A DNA stretch of 14,686 bases from the NCBI GenBank assembly GCA_002796025.1, contig PCVQ01000015.1, positions 13,100-27,785 on the forward strand, given 5' to 3'. A program made the position numbers and the translations under genes. How positions within the stretch are numbered: position 1 is the stretch's first letter; every line of letters starts with the position of its first letter. The notes beneath the pieces were generated by a model. It ran no database searches, was not told where the DNA came from, and worked only from the letters and a program-made list of their open reading frames with translations. This document shows positions 9,242 to 14,686 of the stretch, piece by piece. Source of the DNA: Candidatus Peregrinibacteria bacterium CG11_big_fil_rev_8_21_14_0_20_46_8 (GTDB taxonomy: Bacteria > Patescibacteriota > Gracilibacteria > UBA1369 > UM-FILTER-53-11).

Positions 9242-10225
9242 ATGGCCAATATTTATGTAACGCGGAAAATTCCTGAAGGAGGTCTCAATATGCTCCGCGA
9301 AAAATATGGAGAATTCGAGATGAATCCGGACGACCGGGTACTTTCTAAAGAAGAGTTGCTGGAAAAAGTGAAGGGGCGCGATGCAGTACTTTGTTTGCTC
9401 ACTGATCCGATTGATCGCGAAGTGCTTGAAGCGGCTGGGCCACAGTGCAAAATCTTCTCGAACTATGCTGTTGGATACAATAATGTAGATGTACAAAGTG
9501 CCGGTGAGCTTGGAATTATGGTTTCAAATACCCCGGGAGTATTAACGGATGCTACGGCCGATCATGCGGCTGCACTATTATTTGCGGCTGCACGACGCAT
9601 TGTTGAATCAGATATATACGCTCGTGCCGGCAAATTTAAAGGCTGGGGGCCTCTGCACTTTTTAGGACAAGATATTACCGGTAAGACCCTGGGAATTGTT
9701 GGCGCCGGGCGCATCGGAGGTGCATTTGCACGAAAAATGGCCCGCGGTTTTGATATGAAAATTTTGTATACAAACCGAGGACGTAATGAAGAGTTGGAGC
9801 AAGAGATTGGTGCTGAACTTGTTGAGCTTCCCAAACTGCTCGCAGAAAGTGACTTTGTTTCGGTCCACTGCCCAATGATGGATGAGACACATCACCTTAT
9901 TGGCGAAAAAGAGTTTGGCATGATGAAGCCAAGCTGTGTATTTATTAATACAGCCCGCGGCCCGATTGTAGATGAGGCAGCGCTGGCGAGCGCTTTAAAA
10001 AACGGCAAAATCTTTGCAGCTGGTTTGGATGTCTATGAAGAAGAGCCCAAGATTCATCCGGATTTGCTTGGCCTGGATAATGTAGTACTGGCGCCACACA
10101 CGGCAAGTGCAACTTTTTGGACTCGTACACGCATGGCCGAAATGGCAGCACAAAATTTGATAGATGCATTGGAGGGGCGCATGCCGGAATACTGTGTGAA
10201 TAAAGAGTTTTTGAAGAGTCGTTAA
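9242..10225 (+). CDS. D-2-hydroxyacid dehydrogenase, glyoxylate/hydroxypyruvate reductase type
   Basis: This 327-residue protein is full length for the D-isomer-specific 2-hydroxyacid dehydrogenases. The nucleotide fold has VGAGRIGG (153-160). The strand after it ends in NRGR (178-181) rather than an acidic residue, which hints at NADPH use. The catalytic triad is complete: R239 in NTARGPIVDE, E268 in DVYEEEP and H286 in LAPHTASAT. The segment SNYAVGYNNVDV (73-84) is typical of glyoxylate reductases. It should reduce glyoxylate to glycolate or hydroxypyruvate to D-glycerate, or run in reverse. ATG follows the aminotransferase stop by one base, and the glycerate kinase gene follows 19 bases later. 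With these neighbours hydroxypyruvate is the more likely substrate. 3-Phosphoglycerate dehydrogenase is less likely because there is no regulatory domain and the sequence is closest in feel to GyaR. Confidence 0.92.
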   Translation: MANIYVTRKIPEGGLNMLREKYGEFEMNPDDRVLSKEELLEKVKGRDAVLCLLTDPIDREVLEAAGPQCKIFSNYAVGYNNVDVQSAGELGIMVSNTPGVLTDATADHAAALLFAAARRIVESDIYARAGKFKGWGPLHFLGQDITGKTLGIVGAGRIGGAFARKMARGFDMKILYTNRGRNEELEQEIGAELVELPKLLAESDFVSVHCPMMDETHHLIGEKEFGMMKPSCVFINTARGPIVDEAALASALKNGKIFAAGLDVYEEEPKIHPDLLGLDNVVLAPHTASATFWTRTRMAEMAAQNLIDALEGRMPEYCVNKEFLKSR

Positions 10226-10238
10226 TAGGCGCTATACT
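10211..10238 (+). promoter_or_regulatory. Possible promoter giving a leaderless glycerate kinase mRNA
   Basis: TTGAAG (10211-10216, four of six) and TATACT (10233-10238, five of six) are separated by 16 bases. The expected transcript start is at or next to the GTG initiator at 10245. It overlaps the end of the dehydrogenase gene, so the kinase could also be co-transcribed with the genes upstream. Confidence 0.4.
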
Positions 10239-10244
10239 GCGGGC

Positions 10245-11489
10245 GTGCAAACTATCATAAGAAATAAAGCGAAATTATTGCAGGGCTTGCAAGATGACAT
10301 TCAAAAGCGGCGCAAAATCCTTTTGGATATTGCCGAATATGTATTACAGCAAATAACACCGGAAAAACTGCTGCAGGGACGATTGCCAAAAGATCTGCTC
10401 AAAAAGCATCGGCGTGTTGTAATTATTGCAATTGGCAAGGCGGCACGGGGCATGGCGCAAGCATGTATTAAAGAGCTCGGTGGCAAACCATATAAAGTTC
10501 TCTATGCCGATAAAGGCCATCCCCTGCCAACAATACAGAGTATTCGCAATGCAGAAAAAATAGTGCGCGAGGCGGAACGACTTACTGCAGATGATTTAGC
10601 AATCGTTTTAATAAGCGGAGGTGGCTCTGCCATGTTTACCTTGCCTGCGGATGAACTCTCATTGCACGATCTTATTACCACAACACGAGAGCTCATACGA
10701 TCAGGGGCGACAATAGATGAAATTAACATTGTGCGAAAACATCTTTCACAAGTTAAGGGCGGACGATTAGCGGCTTTATTGGAGCCGGCGACGGTGCATG
10801 CATTTGTTATTTCCGATGTGGTTGGCAATGATTTGAGCACAATCGCCTCTGGTCCACTCACGCCGGATAACTCCACTGCACAAAATGCGTTGCGCATTCT
10901 ACGCAAATATAAAGTGCAGGCACCTTTTAAGGTATTGGCGCACTTACAGAAGCCGCATAGCGAGACCCCTAAAAAGGGCGCGGCGTGTTTCAAAAAAGTT
11001 CGAATAGAAATTATTGGCGACCATACAACAGTTGGAATGCTTGCGCAGAAGCGGGCCAAATACCACAAACTGCGAGCAAAAGTTTATAAAAATCCAATTA
11101 CCGGGGAGGCTCGAAAAACCGCAAACAAACTTGTACAAGAGCATCATAGCGGCCTCACAATTGCTGTCGGCGAAACAACAGTGACCTGCAGCGGTACCGG
11201 ATTCGGCGGACGGAACCAAGAATTTGTTTTAGCTGCATTAGGCAAAATGCAAAACGGCCAAACGCTCTTATCTATTGGCACTGATGGCGTAGACGGCATG
11301 TGTCCCAAAAAAGTTGCCGGTGCAATTGCCGACACCAAAATGCTTGAACAGGCAAAACAGCATGGCTTAGATTTAGCAGCATATCTCAAAAATAATGACT
11401 CATATACTTTCTTTAAAAGCGTTGGCGGACATATCGTAACCGGCCCAACAGGAACAAATTTAGGAGATCTCGTGCTTATGATGTCATAA
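10245..11489 (+). CDS. Glycerate 2-kinase, GckA/MOFRL family
   Basis: This enzyme phosphorylates D-glycerate with ATP to 2-phosphoglycerate, feeding lower glycolysis. The 414 residues show the N-terminal DUF4147 domain and the C-terminal MOFRL domain. Motifs in order are AIGKAARGM (62-70) with the conserved lysine, GHPLP (91-95), LISGGGSA (122-129), EINIVRKHLSQVKGGRLA (159-176), SDVVGNDLSTIASGPLTPD (190-208), GGRNQEF (321-327), GTDGVDG (345-351) and a PTGTNLGD block near the end. The middle (about 230-285) is somewhat shorter than in many relatives. The start is GTG at 10245, with no ribosome binding site. The 3' end overlaps the convergent prenyltransferase gene by 14 bases, with no terminator between. 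The order aminotransferase, hydroxypyruvate reductase, glycerate kinase supports a serine/hydroxypyruvate to 2-phosphoglycerate route. Confidence 0.94.
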   Translation: MQTIIRNKAKLLQGLQDDIQKRRKILLDIAEYVLQQITPEKLLQGRLPKDLLKKHRRVVIIAIGKAARGMAQACIKELGGKPYKVLYADKGHPLPTIQSIRNAEKIVREAERLTADDLAIVLISGGGSAMFTLPADELSLHDLITTTRELIRSGATIDEINIVRKHLSQVKGGRLAALLEPATVHAFVISDVVGNDLSTIASGPLTPDNSTAQNALRILRKYKVQAPFKVLAHLQKPHSETPKKGAACFKKVRIEIIGDHTTVGMLAQKRAKYHKLRAKVYKNPITGEARKTANKLVQEHHSGLTIAVGETTVTCSGTGFGGRNQEFVLAALGKMQNGQTLLSIGTDGVDGMCPKKVAGAIADTKMLEQAKQHGLDLAAYLKNNDSYTFFKSVGGHIVTGPTGTNLGDLVLMMS

Positions 11490-12321
11490 ACACAATTCCA
11501 ATGCAGAGTAGTACCAGCAAATCCCAGTACCAAATCCTCAAGAGGTAGTGCGGTTTTATAACAAGGTGAGGTTTTTGAGAAAAAAGATACAGGCTAAAGC
11601 CCAGGAATATACTGAACACGAGAGCGGTAGTGATACCTAATGCATGCAATTGTACAAGCATGACAAGTGACCAGCCCAAGCCAAGGATGCTGATGATACG
11701 CAAAGTATACGCATTACATTTCGTATAAAATCTTAATACTGGTTTATGCTGCGCAGCTTTTTCACCAACAAGTTTAATATCACTGCGGCGCTTATATGTT
11801 CCAAAAACCACAATTAAGGCAAACAGAGCTAAAAAATAAAAAATCGTCTCATAGGGTGGAAATTCCAAAAAGCCGGCGCTCATCCGAAGCACAAAATTAA
11901 ATGCAATCATTGCGATATCAAGAATCGGAATATGCTTTAAGCCAAAGGAATAGAGCGTTGTGAAAACTGCATAGATCGCCAAAACGCTGCTGTAAAAGAT
12001 GCCAAGCTGTAATGCAACGGCAAGAACAATGGTTGAGAGCAGGAGGACAACAGTACATGCCGCGGTGCCAGAAATTTTTCCGGATGCCAGTGGCCGTGTT
12101 TTTTTTGTAGGATGCAAGGCATCTTCTTTTCTATCCCGCCAATCGTTTAAAATATAACTTGCAGAAGAGATACAACAGAAACCTAAAAATCCCCAGAAAA
12201 TTTTAAGCGGGGGCTGCAATAGTAATGAATCTGCAAATAGCAGCGGCAAAAAAATAACAAGATTTTTATACCACTGTTCAATGCGGAGGAGTCTTCTATA
12301 TTGTTGGAGAGAAGAGAGCAT
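11476..12321 (-). CDS. UbiA-family prenyltransferase, decaprenyl-phosphate phosphoribosyltransferase-like
   Basis: This integral membrane protein of 281 residues has about eight hydrophobic helices. The first aspartate-rich motif is NDWRDRKEDALHPTKKTRPL (59-78). The second region is YSFGLKHIPILDIAMIAFNF (124-143) followed by VLRMSAG (144-150), and a KRRSD run ends at 181. The HPTKKTRP and LRMSAG blocks are closer to the phosphoribosyl-diphosphate:decaprenyl-phosphate transferases (first step toward decaprenyl-phospho-arabinose in actinobacteria) than to quinone or heme prenyltransferases. A polyprenyl-phosphate sugar-lipid role is therefore my first guess. Another UbiA activity on a polyprenyl lipid cannot be excluded. 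The ATG lies 26 bases inside the PgpA-like gene, so the genes are translationally coupled. The 3' end overlaps the convergent glycerate kinase gene. Confidence 0.85.
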   Translation of the reverse strand: MLSSLQQYRRLLRIEQWYKNLVIFLPLLFADSLLLQPPLKIFWGFLGFCCISSASYILNDWRDRKEDALHPTKKTRPLASGKISGTAACTVVLLLSTIVLAVALQLGIFYSSVLAIYAVFTTLYSFGLKHIPILDIAMIAFNFVLRMSAGFLEFPPYETIFYFLALFALIVVFGTYKRRSDIKLVGEKAAQHKPVLRFYTKCNAYTLRIISILGLGWSLVMLVQLHALGITTALVFSIFLGFSLYLFSQKPHLVIKPHYLLRIWYWDLLVLLCIGIVFMTS

Positions 12322-12805
12322 ACTGAAAAAACCAGATTAAAATATGAGCGCACAACAGTGCGGGAATCGCCATAAAGACATCATCAATCATCACGGCAAA
12401 TGCTGATTTTTGTCTGTCGAAATATGAGGCCGGCCAGAGCTTCCAAATATCAAAAAGCCGAAAAAAAGCAAAACCGATAAGCATATGAATAATAAGATGC
12501 GACTCAAGAAAGAGCGCAACAATGAGCATACCAACAACTTCATCGATGACGATAAAGTGCGGGTCGTGGAGATTAGTCTTTCGCAATATGTAATCAGAAA
12601 GCAGCCAGCCCAGAAAAAAGACAAAAACAATTAAGAAAAATTTTGCCTGTAAGGTGAGGGTTGAGTAGCCTAATAAAATGAGCAGCAGCATGGTCGCAAA
12701 GCTACCCCACGTTGCAGAGGCAGGCTTAATATAACCCACTCCGCCAAGTGATACGATTGCCAATGCGAATTTAAGCGGTGCGTTACTGAGCAAACTTTTT
12801 TTCAT
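12296..12805 (-). CDS. pgpA: Phosphatidylglycerophosphatase A-like protein
   Basis: PgpA removes phosphate from phosphatidylglycerophosphate to give phosphatidylglycerol at the inner membrane. Numbered from the chosen start, the family features are GGVGYIKPASATWGS (21-35), HDPHFIVIDEVVGM (80-93) with D81, D88 and E89, FRLFDIWKLWPASYFDRQ (115-132), which closely follows the E. coli FRFFDI-KPWPI-WFDR stretch, and MIDDVFMA (139-146). Four or so membrane helices are visible and the length is normal. I start at ATG 12805 (MKKSLL), which overlaps the end of the kinase gene by 23 bases. An upstream ATG at 12835 would add ten polar residues and widen the overlap. Neither start has a ribosome binding site. 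Position between a lipid kinase and a UbiA protein supports a lipid role. Confidence 0.87.
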   Translation of the reverse strand: MKKSLLSNAPLKFALAIVSLGGVGYIKPASATWGSFATMLLLILLGYSTLTLQAKFFLIVFVFFLGWLLSDYILRKTNLHDPHFIVIDEVVGMLIVALFLESHLIIHMLIGFAFFRLFDIWKLWPASYFDRQKSAFAVMIDDVFMAIPALLCAHILIWFFQYALFSPTI

Positions 12806-13673
12806 AGATGATTTGGAGGGCCTTTTGGATGACATGAATTTCGAGCTGTTTTCCCGGATAAATCTCCCCGTCCAGCTGAATTTCCGTAGCTCCTAGTTTT
12901 TGAATAACAATATGTTTGCCGTGGAAGAGTTGCACTTTTGGAGTGAGATGCCGGCGAAATGGAAAGAGAATAATAATCTTGAGAAGATCAAGGAGAGAAC
13001 GCGGACTCAAAACCGCAAGATCAACTATACCATCTTGCGGAGAAATTTTGTCGTGGATAGGGATGCCGCTAATAGAAATAAGGTTAAAAACGATTGCAAG
13101 TTTACCGGCGGTTTTAATGTGCTTACCATCTACGCTTATTTTAAATTTACGATTCCGGTATGTAAAAAAAGTGCGCAAAAAAGAATAAATGTACGCAAAA
13201 AATCCGAATTGACGCTTGAGGCGGCGGGTTGCACCTTTTATAAAAAGCGCGTCGTATCCTTGCCCGGCTGCAATGAGTGCAAAGTGCTTGTTGTTTACAT
13301 GCATTACATCGAGCGGCTGCGCTGATTTGGTGAGTGCAAAATTCAGTGCGCGCATTGGTGGAAAGATGGGAATGCCGAGCGATGTAGCCAAAAGATTCGC
13401 GCTTCCCTGTGCAATAATTGCGAGCGGGATACTCAGCTTATTTTGAATAAGGTAGTGCGCCACTTCGCGAATCGTACCGTCACCGCCGACCGCAATAATA
13501 AGATCAAATTTTTCACTGATTATATTTTTGAAGGGCTGATGCCGGGCCGGAATGGTTTCGAACCAAGTATAGTCGATGTTCTTTTTAAGAAGATGCTGTT
13601 GAATATCGTGCGGCGATGCGCGGAACTTTTTAGCACCCGAAACAGGATTATAGATCACGAGGACTTTTTTCAT
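12783..13673 (-). CDS. Diacylglycerol kinase-family lipid kinase (YegS/DgkB type)
   Basis: This soluble or peripheral kinase of 296 residues has the DAGK catalytic domain and is expected to phosphorylate diacylglycerol (or a related lipid alcohol) to phosphatidic acid. Visible features are the N-terminal VLVIYNPVSG (4-13), the nucleotide-binding VGGDGTIREV (62-71), QGSANLLATSLGIP (89-102), GYDALF (139-144), PQDGIVDLAVL (212-222) and the C-terminal LDGE (267-270). The ATG at 13673 (MKKVLVIYNP) is preferred over a GTG at 13706, which would add eleven residues not expected in the family. An extended -10 ends seven bases before this ATG. The gene is first in an overlapping cluster with the PgpA-like and UbiA genes. 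Sphingosine/YegS-like substrates are possible; the substrate is not fixed by sequence. Confidence 0.9.
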   Translation of the reverse strand: MKKVLVIYNPVSGAKKFRASPHDIQQHLLKKNIDYTWFETIPARHQPFKNIISEKFDLIIAVGGDGTIREVAHYLIQNKLSIPLAIIAQGSANLLATSLGIPIFPPMRALNFALTKSAQPLDVMHVNNKHFALIAAGQGYDALFIKGATRRLKRQFGFFAYIYSFLRTFFTYRNRKFKISVDGKHIKTAGKLAIVFNLISISGIPIHDKISPQDGIVDLAVLSPRSLLDLLKIIILFPFRRHLTPKVQLFHGKHIVIQKLGATEIQLDGEIYPGKQLEIHVIQKALQIIYEKKFAQ

Positions 13674-13680
13674 CGCGAAA

Positions 13681-13689
13681 ATACTATCA
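13681..13689 (-). promoter_or_regulatory. Possible extended -10 promoter of the lipid gene cluster
   Basis: The minus strand reads TG-A-TAGTAT (13689-13681), an extended -10 with four of six hexamer matches. It ends seven bases before the lipid-kinase ATG. No good -35 is visible, as is usual for extended -10 promoters. The transcript would start at the ATG itself. Confidence 0.4.
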
Positions 13690-13770
13690 TTAAAAGATGC
13701 GGGCACACAGTGTGAGGGCGCACAAGGCGAAGAATCCGGCTCTGCCGGTTCTGAGCCGCAGTAAGCTTAT
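13690..13770 (-). repeat. Dispersed palindromic repeat, copy 2 (REP-like)
   Basis: Read on the minus strand this stretch starts TAAGCT, continues through CGGCTC, GAAC and the hairpin CCGGC-AGA-GCCGG (13747-13735) to GATTCT, and ends in a C/G-rich tail. It matches copy 1 at 2968-3045 in the opposite orientation, with about 32 of 40 positions alike over the core. The stem keeps pairing although one base pair differs. It lies between the MFS terminator and the promoter of the lipid gene cluster. It holds no convincing gene. Confidence 0.6.
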
Positions 13771-13795
13771 TAATTGGAATTTTCCACTCTCTGGT

Positions 13796-13855
13796 AATTA
13801 AAAACTTCGAGGCGGCCCGACACTCATCCTTGAGGTCGGGCCGCCATGCGAAGTT
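13796..13855 (-). terminator. Rho-independent terminator of the MFS transporter gene
   Basis: On the minus strand a two-part stem pairs AACTTCG (13855-13849) with CGAAGTT (13809-13803), and GGCGGCCCGAC (13845-13835) with GTCGGGCCGCC (13821-13811). The loop is 13 bases. TTTAATT follows (13802-13796). The hairpin begins at the first base after the coding sequence, touching the TGA stop. Confidence 0.85.
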
Positions 13856-14686
13856 CATCGCCGCTTTTCATAGAGGCGGCGCAGCGGTATCAAGATAACC
13901 AGCTGCGCCGCCACAGCGACGACGTACATGGCCGCGACGTTATCCGTCGTCGCGAGCAGTGCCGCTCCTGCGGCTGCCCACGACTTCGAGAAGTTCGTCG
14001 CGGCCATGTACACGCTATATTGTGTCGCCTTAGACTCGCTCCGAGTCAGACCCATGAAAAGTGCAAATAGTCGCACCTTCCACGCCGCCTCAAAGAACGA
14101 GCAGAAGCCGATAAGAGCGGTAACCACGTAGGGCACCGACCACATCGGCCTGGCGACTGCAAATAGCGCGAAAGAAAAACAAAGCGAAAGCAAAAGAGCA
14201 AAACTTGCCCGCCTCGGGCCGACCATCCTGGTCAGCCACGAGCCGAGCGCGGCTCCCGGAAATTTGACGAGGTCGTTTACGACCAAAATCGTCGCGACCG
14301 GAAGCCGCGTGCTCTTGGTGAGAGAAAGAAGGGGTCCGGCGAGCACGTTGCCGAATCCCGACGCAACAAAGGCAAACAGCGCGACGAAAACCGCCAGGGC
14401 GAATGTCCTTCCGCCCCAAGCAGCCACGCCGCGCTGCAGCCTCAATTTGAGCAGCACTCGGACGGCCCAGGCCCGCCCGAGTTCCTTTACGCTCCGCCAG
14501 TCGCGGTAAAAATCCTTTACCGCATGTGACTGGCGACGCGCCTCGACCGGAAGCCCTCGAACCTGGCGCATCAACGCCAGGCTGGGCCCGCACCCAACCG
14601 CGATTGAGATCATCGCGATCAGGGGGCACACAAGCTCCCAGCCGAGCATCGGCAAGAGGGCGAGCATTCCTGCTCCTCCCACAAAC
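13855..14686 (-). CDS. Major facilitator superfamily transporter (partial, N-terminus outside window)
   Basis: The frame is open to the right edge. About 276 residues are visible, the C-terminal two thirds of a normal 12-helix MFS protein. Around seven hydrophobic helices are seen, with a basic polar loop (residues 35-90) that fits the central loop between helices 6 and 7. The segment NDLVKFPGAALGSWLTRMVG followed by PRRAS resembles the conserved MFS loop at the start of the second half. ATQYSVYMAATNFSKSWAAA resembles helix 10-11 of AmpG-like and sugar-exporter-like members. The substrate is unknown. G+C is about 62% where counted (14221-14280), against roughly 35-50% in the other protein genes, and G/C-ending codons dominate, so recent transfer is likely. 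A strong terminator directly follows the stop. Confidence 0.8.
   Translation of the reverse strand, partial: FVGGAGMLALLPMLGWELVCPLIAMISIAVGCGPSLALMRQVRGLPVEARRQSHAVKDFYRDWRSVKELGRAWAVRVLLKLRLQRGVAAWGGRTFALAVFVALFAFVASGFGNVLAGPLLSLTKSTRLPVATILVVNDLVKFPGAALGSWLTRMVGPRRASFALLLSLCFSFALFAVARPMWSVPYVVTALIGFCSFFEAAWKVRLFALFMGLTRSESKATQYSVYMAATNFSKSWAAAGAALLATTDNVAAMYVVAVAAQLVILIPLRRLYEKRR

Noticed and set aside
12319..12332. 14-base string CATACTGAAAAAAC shared with 6105-6118
   Set aside because: Here it lies in the overlap of the PgpA and UbiA coding sequences and has no paired arm, so a shared operator is unlikely; A-rich chance match.
12900..13446. Plus-strand reading frames opposite the lipid kinase
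   Set aside because: Their composition mirrors the kinase codons and they show no recognisable domain or start signal.
13697..13801. 34-codon plus-strand frame starting ATG at 13697
   Set aside because: It runs across the dispersed repeat and an A/T-rich gap, has no ribosome binding site, and is shorter than can be supported.

Overview
The window looks like chromosomal DNA of an uncultured bacterium, most likely a member of the Candidate Phyla Radiation (Patescibacteria), perhaps near Peregrinibacteria. This placement is an inference. It rests on a DUF4012 surface protein with a C-terminal Ig-like domain, the near absence of Shine-Dalgarno sequences, compact overlapping genes, and a 23S rRNA gene with its own promoter and no 16S beside it. 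TGA acts as an ordinary stop, so the recoded Gracilibacteria/Absconditabacteria code is excluded. No 16S is in the window, so the phylum cannot be fixed here.

Region 1 (1-3048) holds most of a 23S rRNA gene on the minus strand. It runs off the left edge just before the peptidyl-transferase loop. A strong promoter (TTGACA-16-TATAAT) lies about 310 bases upstream. The leader contains a 16-bp stem that competes with an intrinsic-terminator hairpin, then a boxA-like antitermination site, then several local hairpins. This attenuator-like rRNA leader is the most unusual feature. Behind the promoter is one copy of a dispersed palindromic repeat whose second copy is near 13.7 kb.

Region 2 (3049-6060, minus strand) has a tRNA-Ala(UGC), a CaCA-family cation antiporter with a two-helix membrane protein right behind it, and a DUF4012 protein. 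Region 3 (6122-8011, plus) is a GAF-PAS-PAS-GAF sensor with no output domain, divergent from the DUF4012 gene.

Region 4 (8044-11489, plus) encodes a PLP aminotransferase, a D-2-hydroxyacid dehydrogenase of the glyoxylate/hydroxypyruvate reductase type, and a MOFRL-type glycerate 2-kinase. In order they could convert an amino acid such as serine, via hydroxypyruvate and D-glycerate, to 2-phosphoglycerate. Region 5 (11476-13673, minus) is an overlapping lipid cluster: a diacylglycerol kinase-family protein, a PgpA-type phosphatase and a UbiA prenyltransferase resembling decaprenyl-phosphate phosphoribosyltransferases. It converges on and overlaps the glycerate kinase gene.

Region 6 (13674-14686) has the second repeat copy, a strong terminator and the 3' part of an MFS transporter gene that is much richer in G+C than the rest, suggesting horizontal acquisition.
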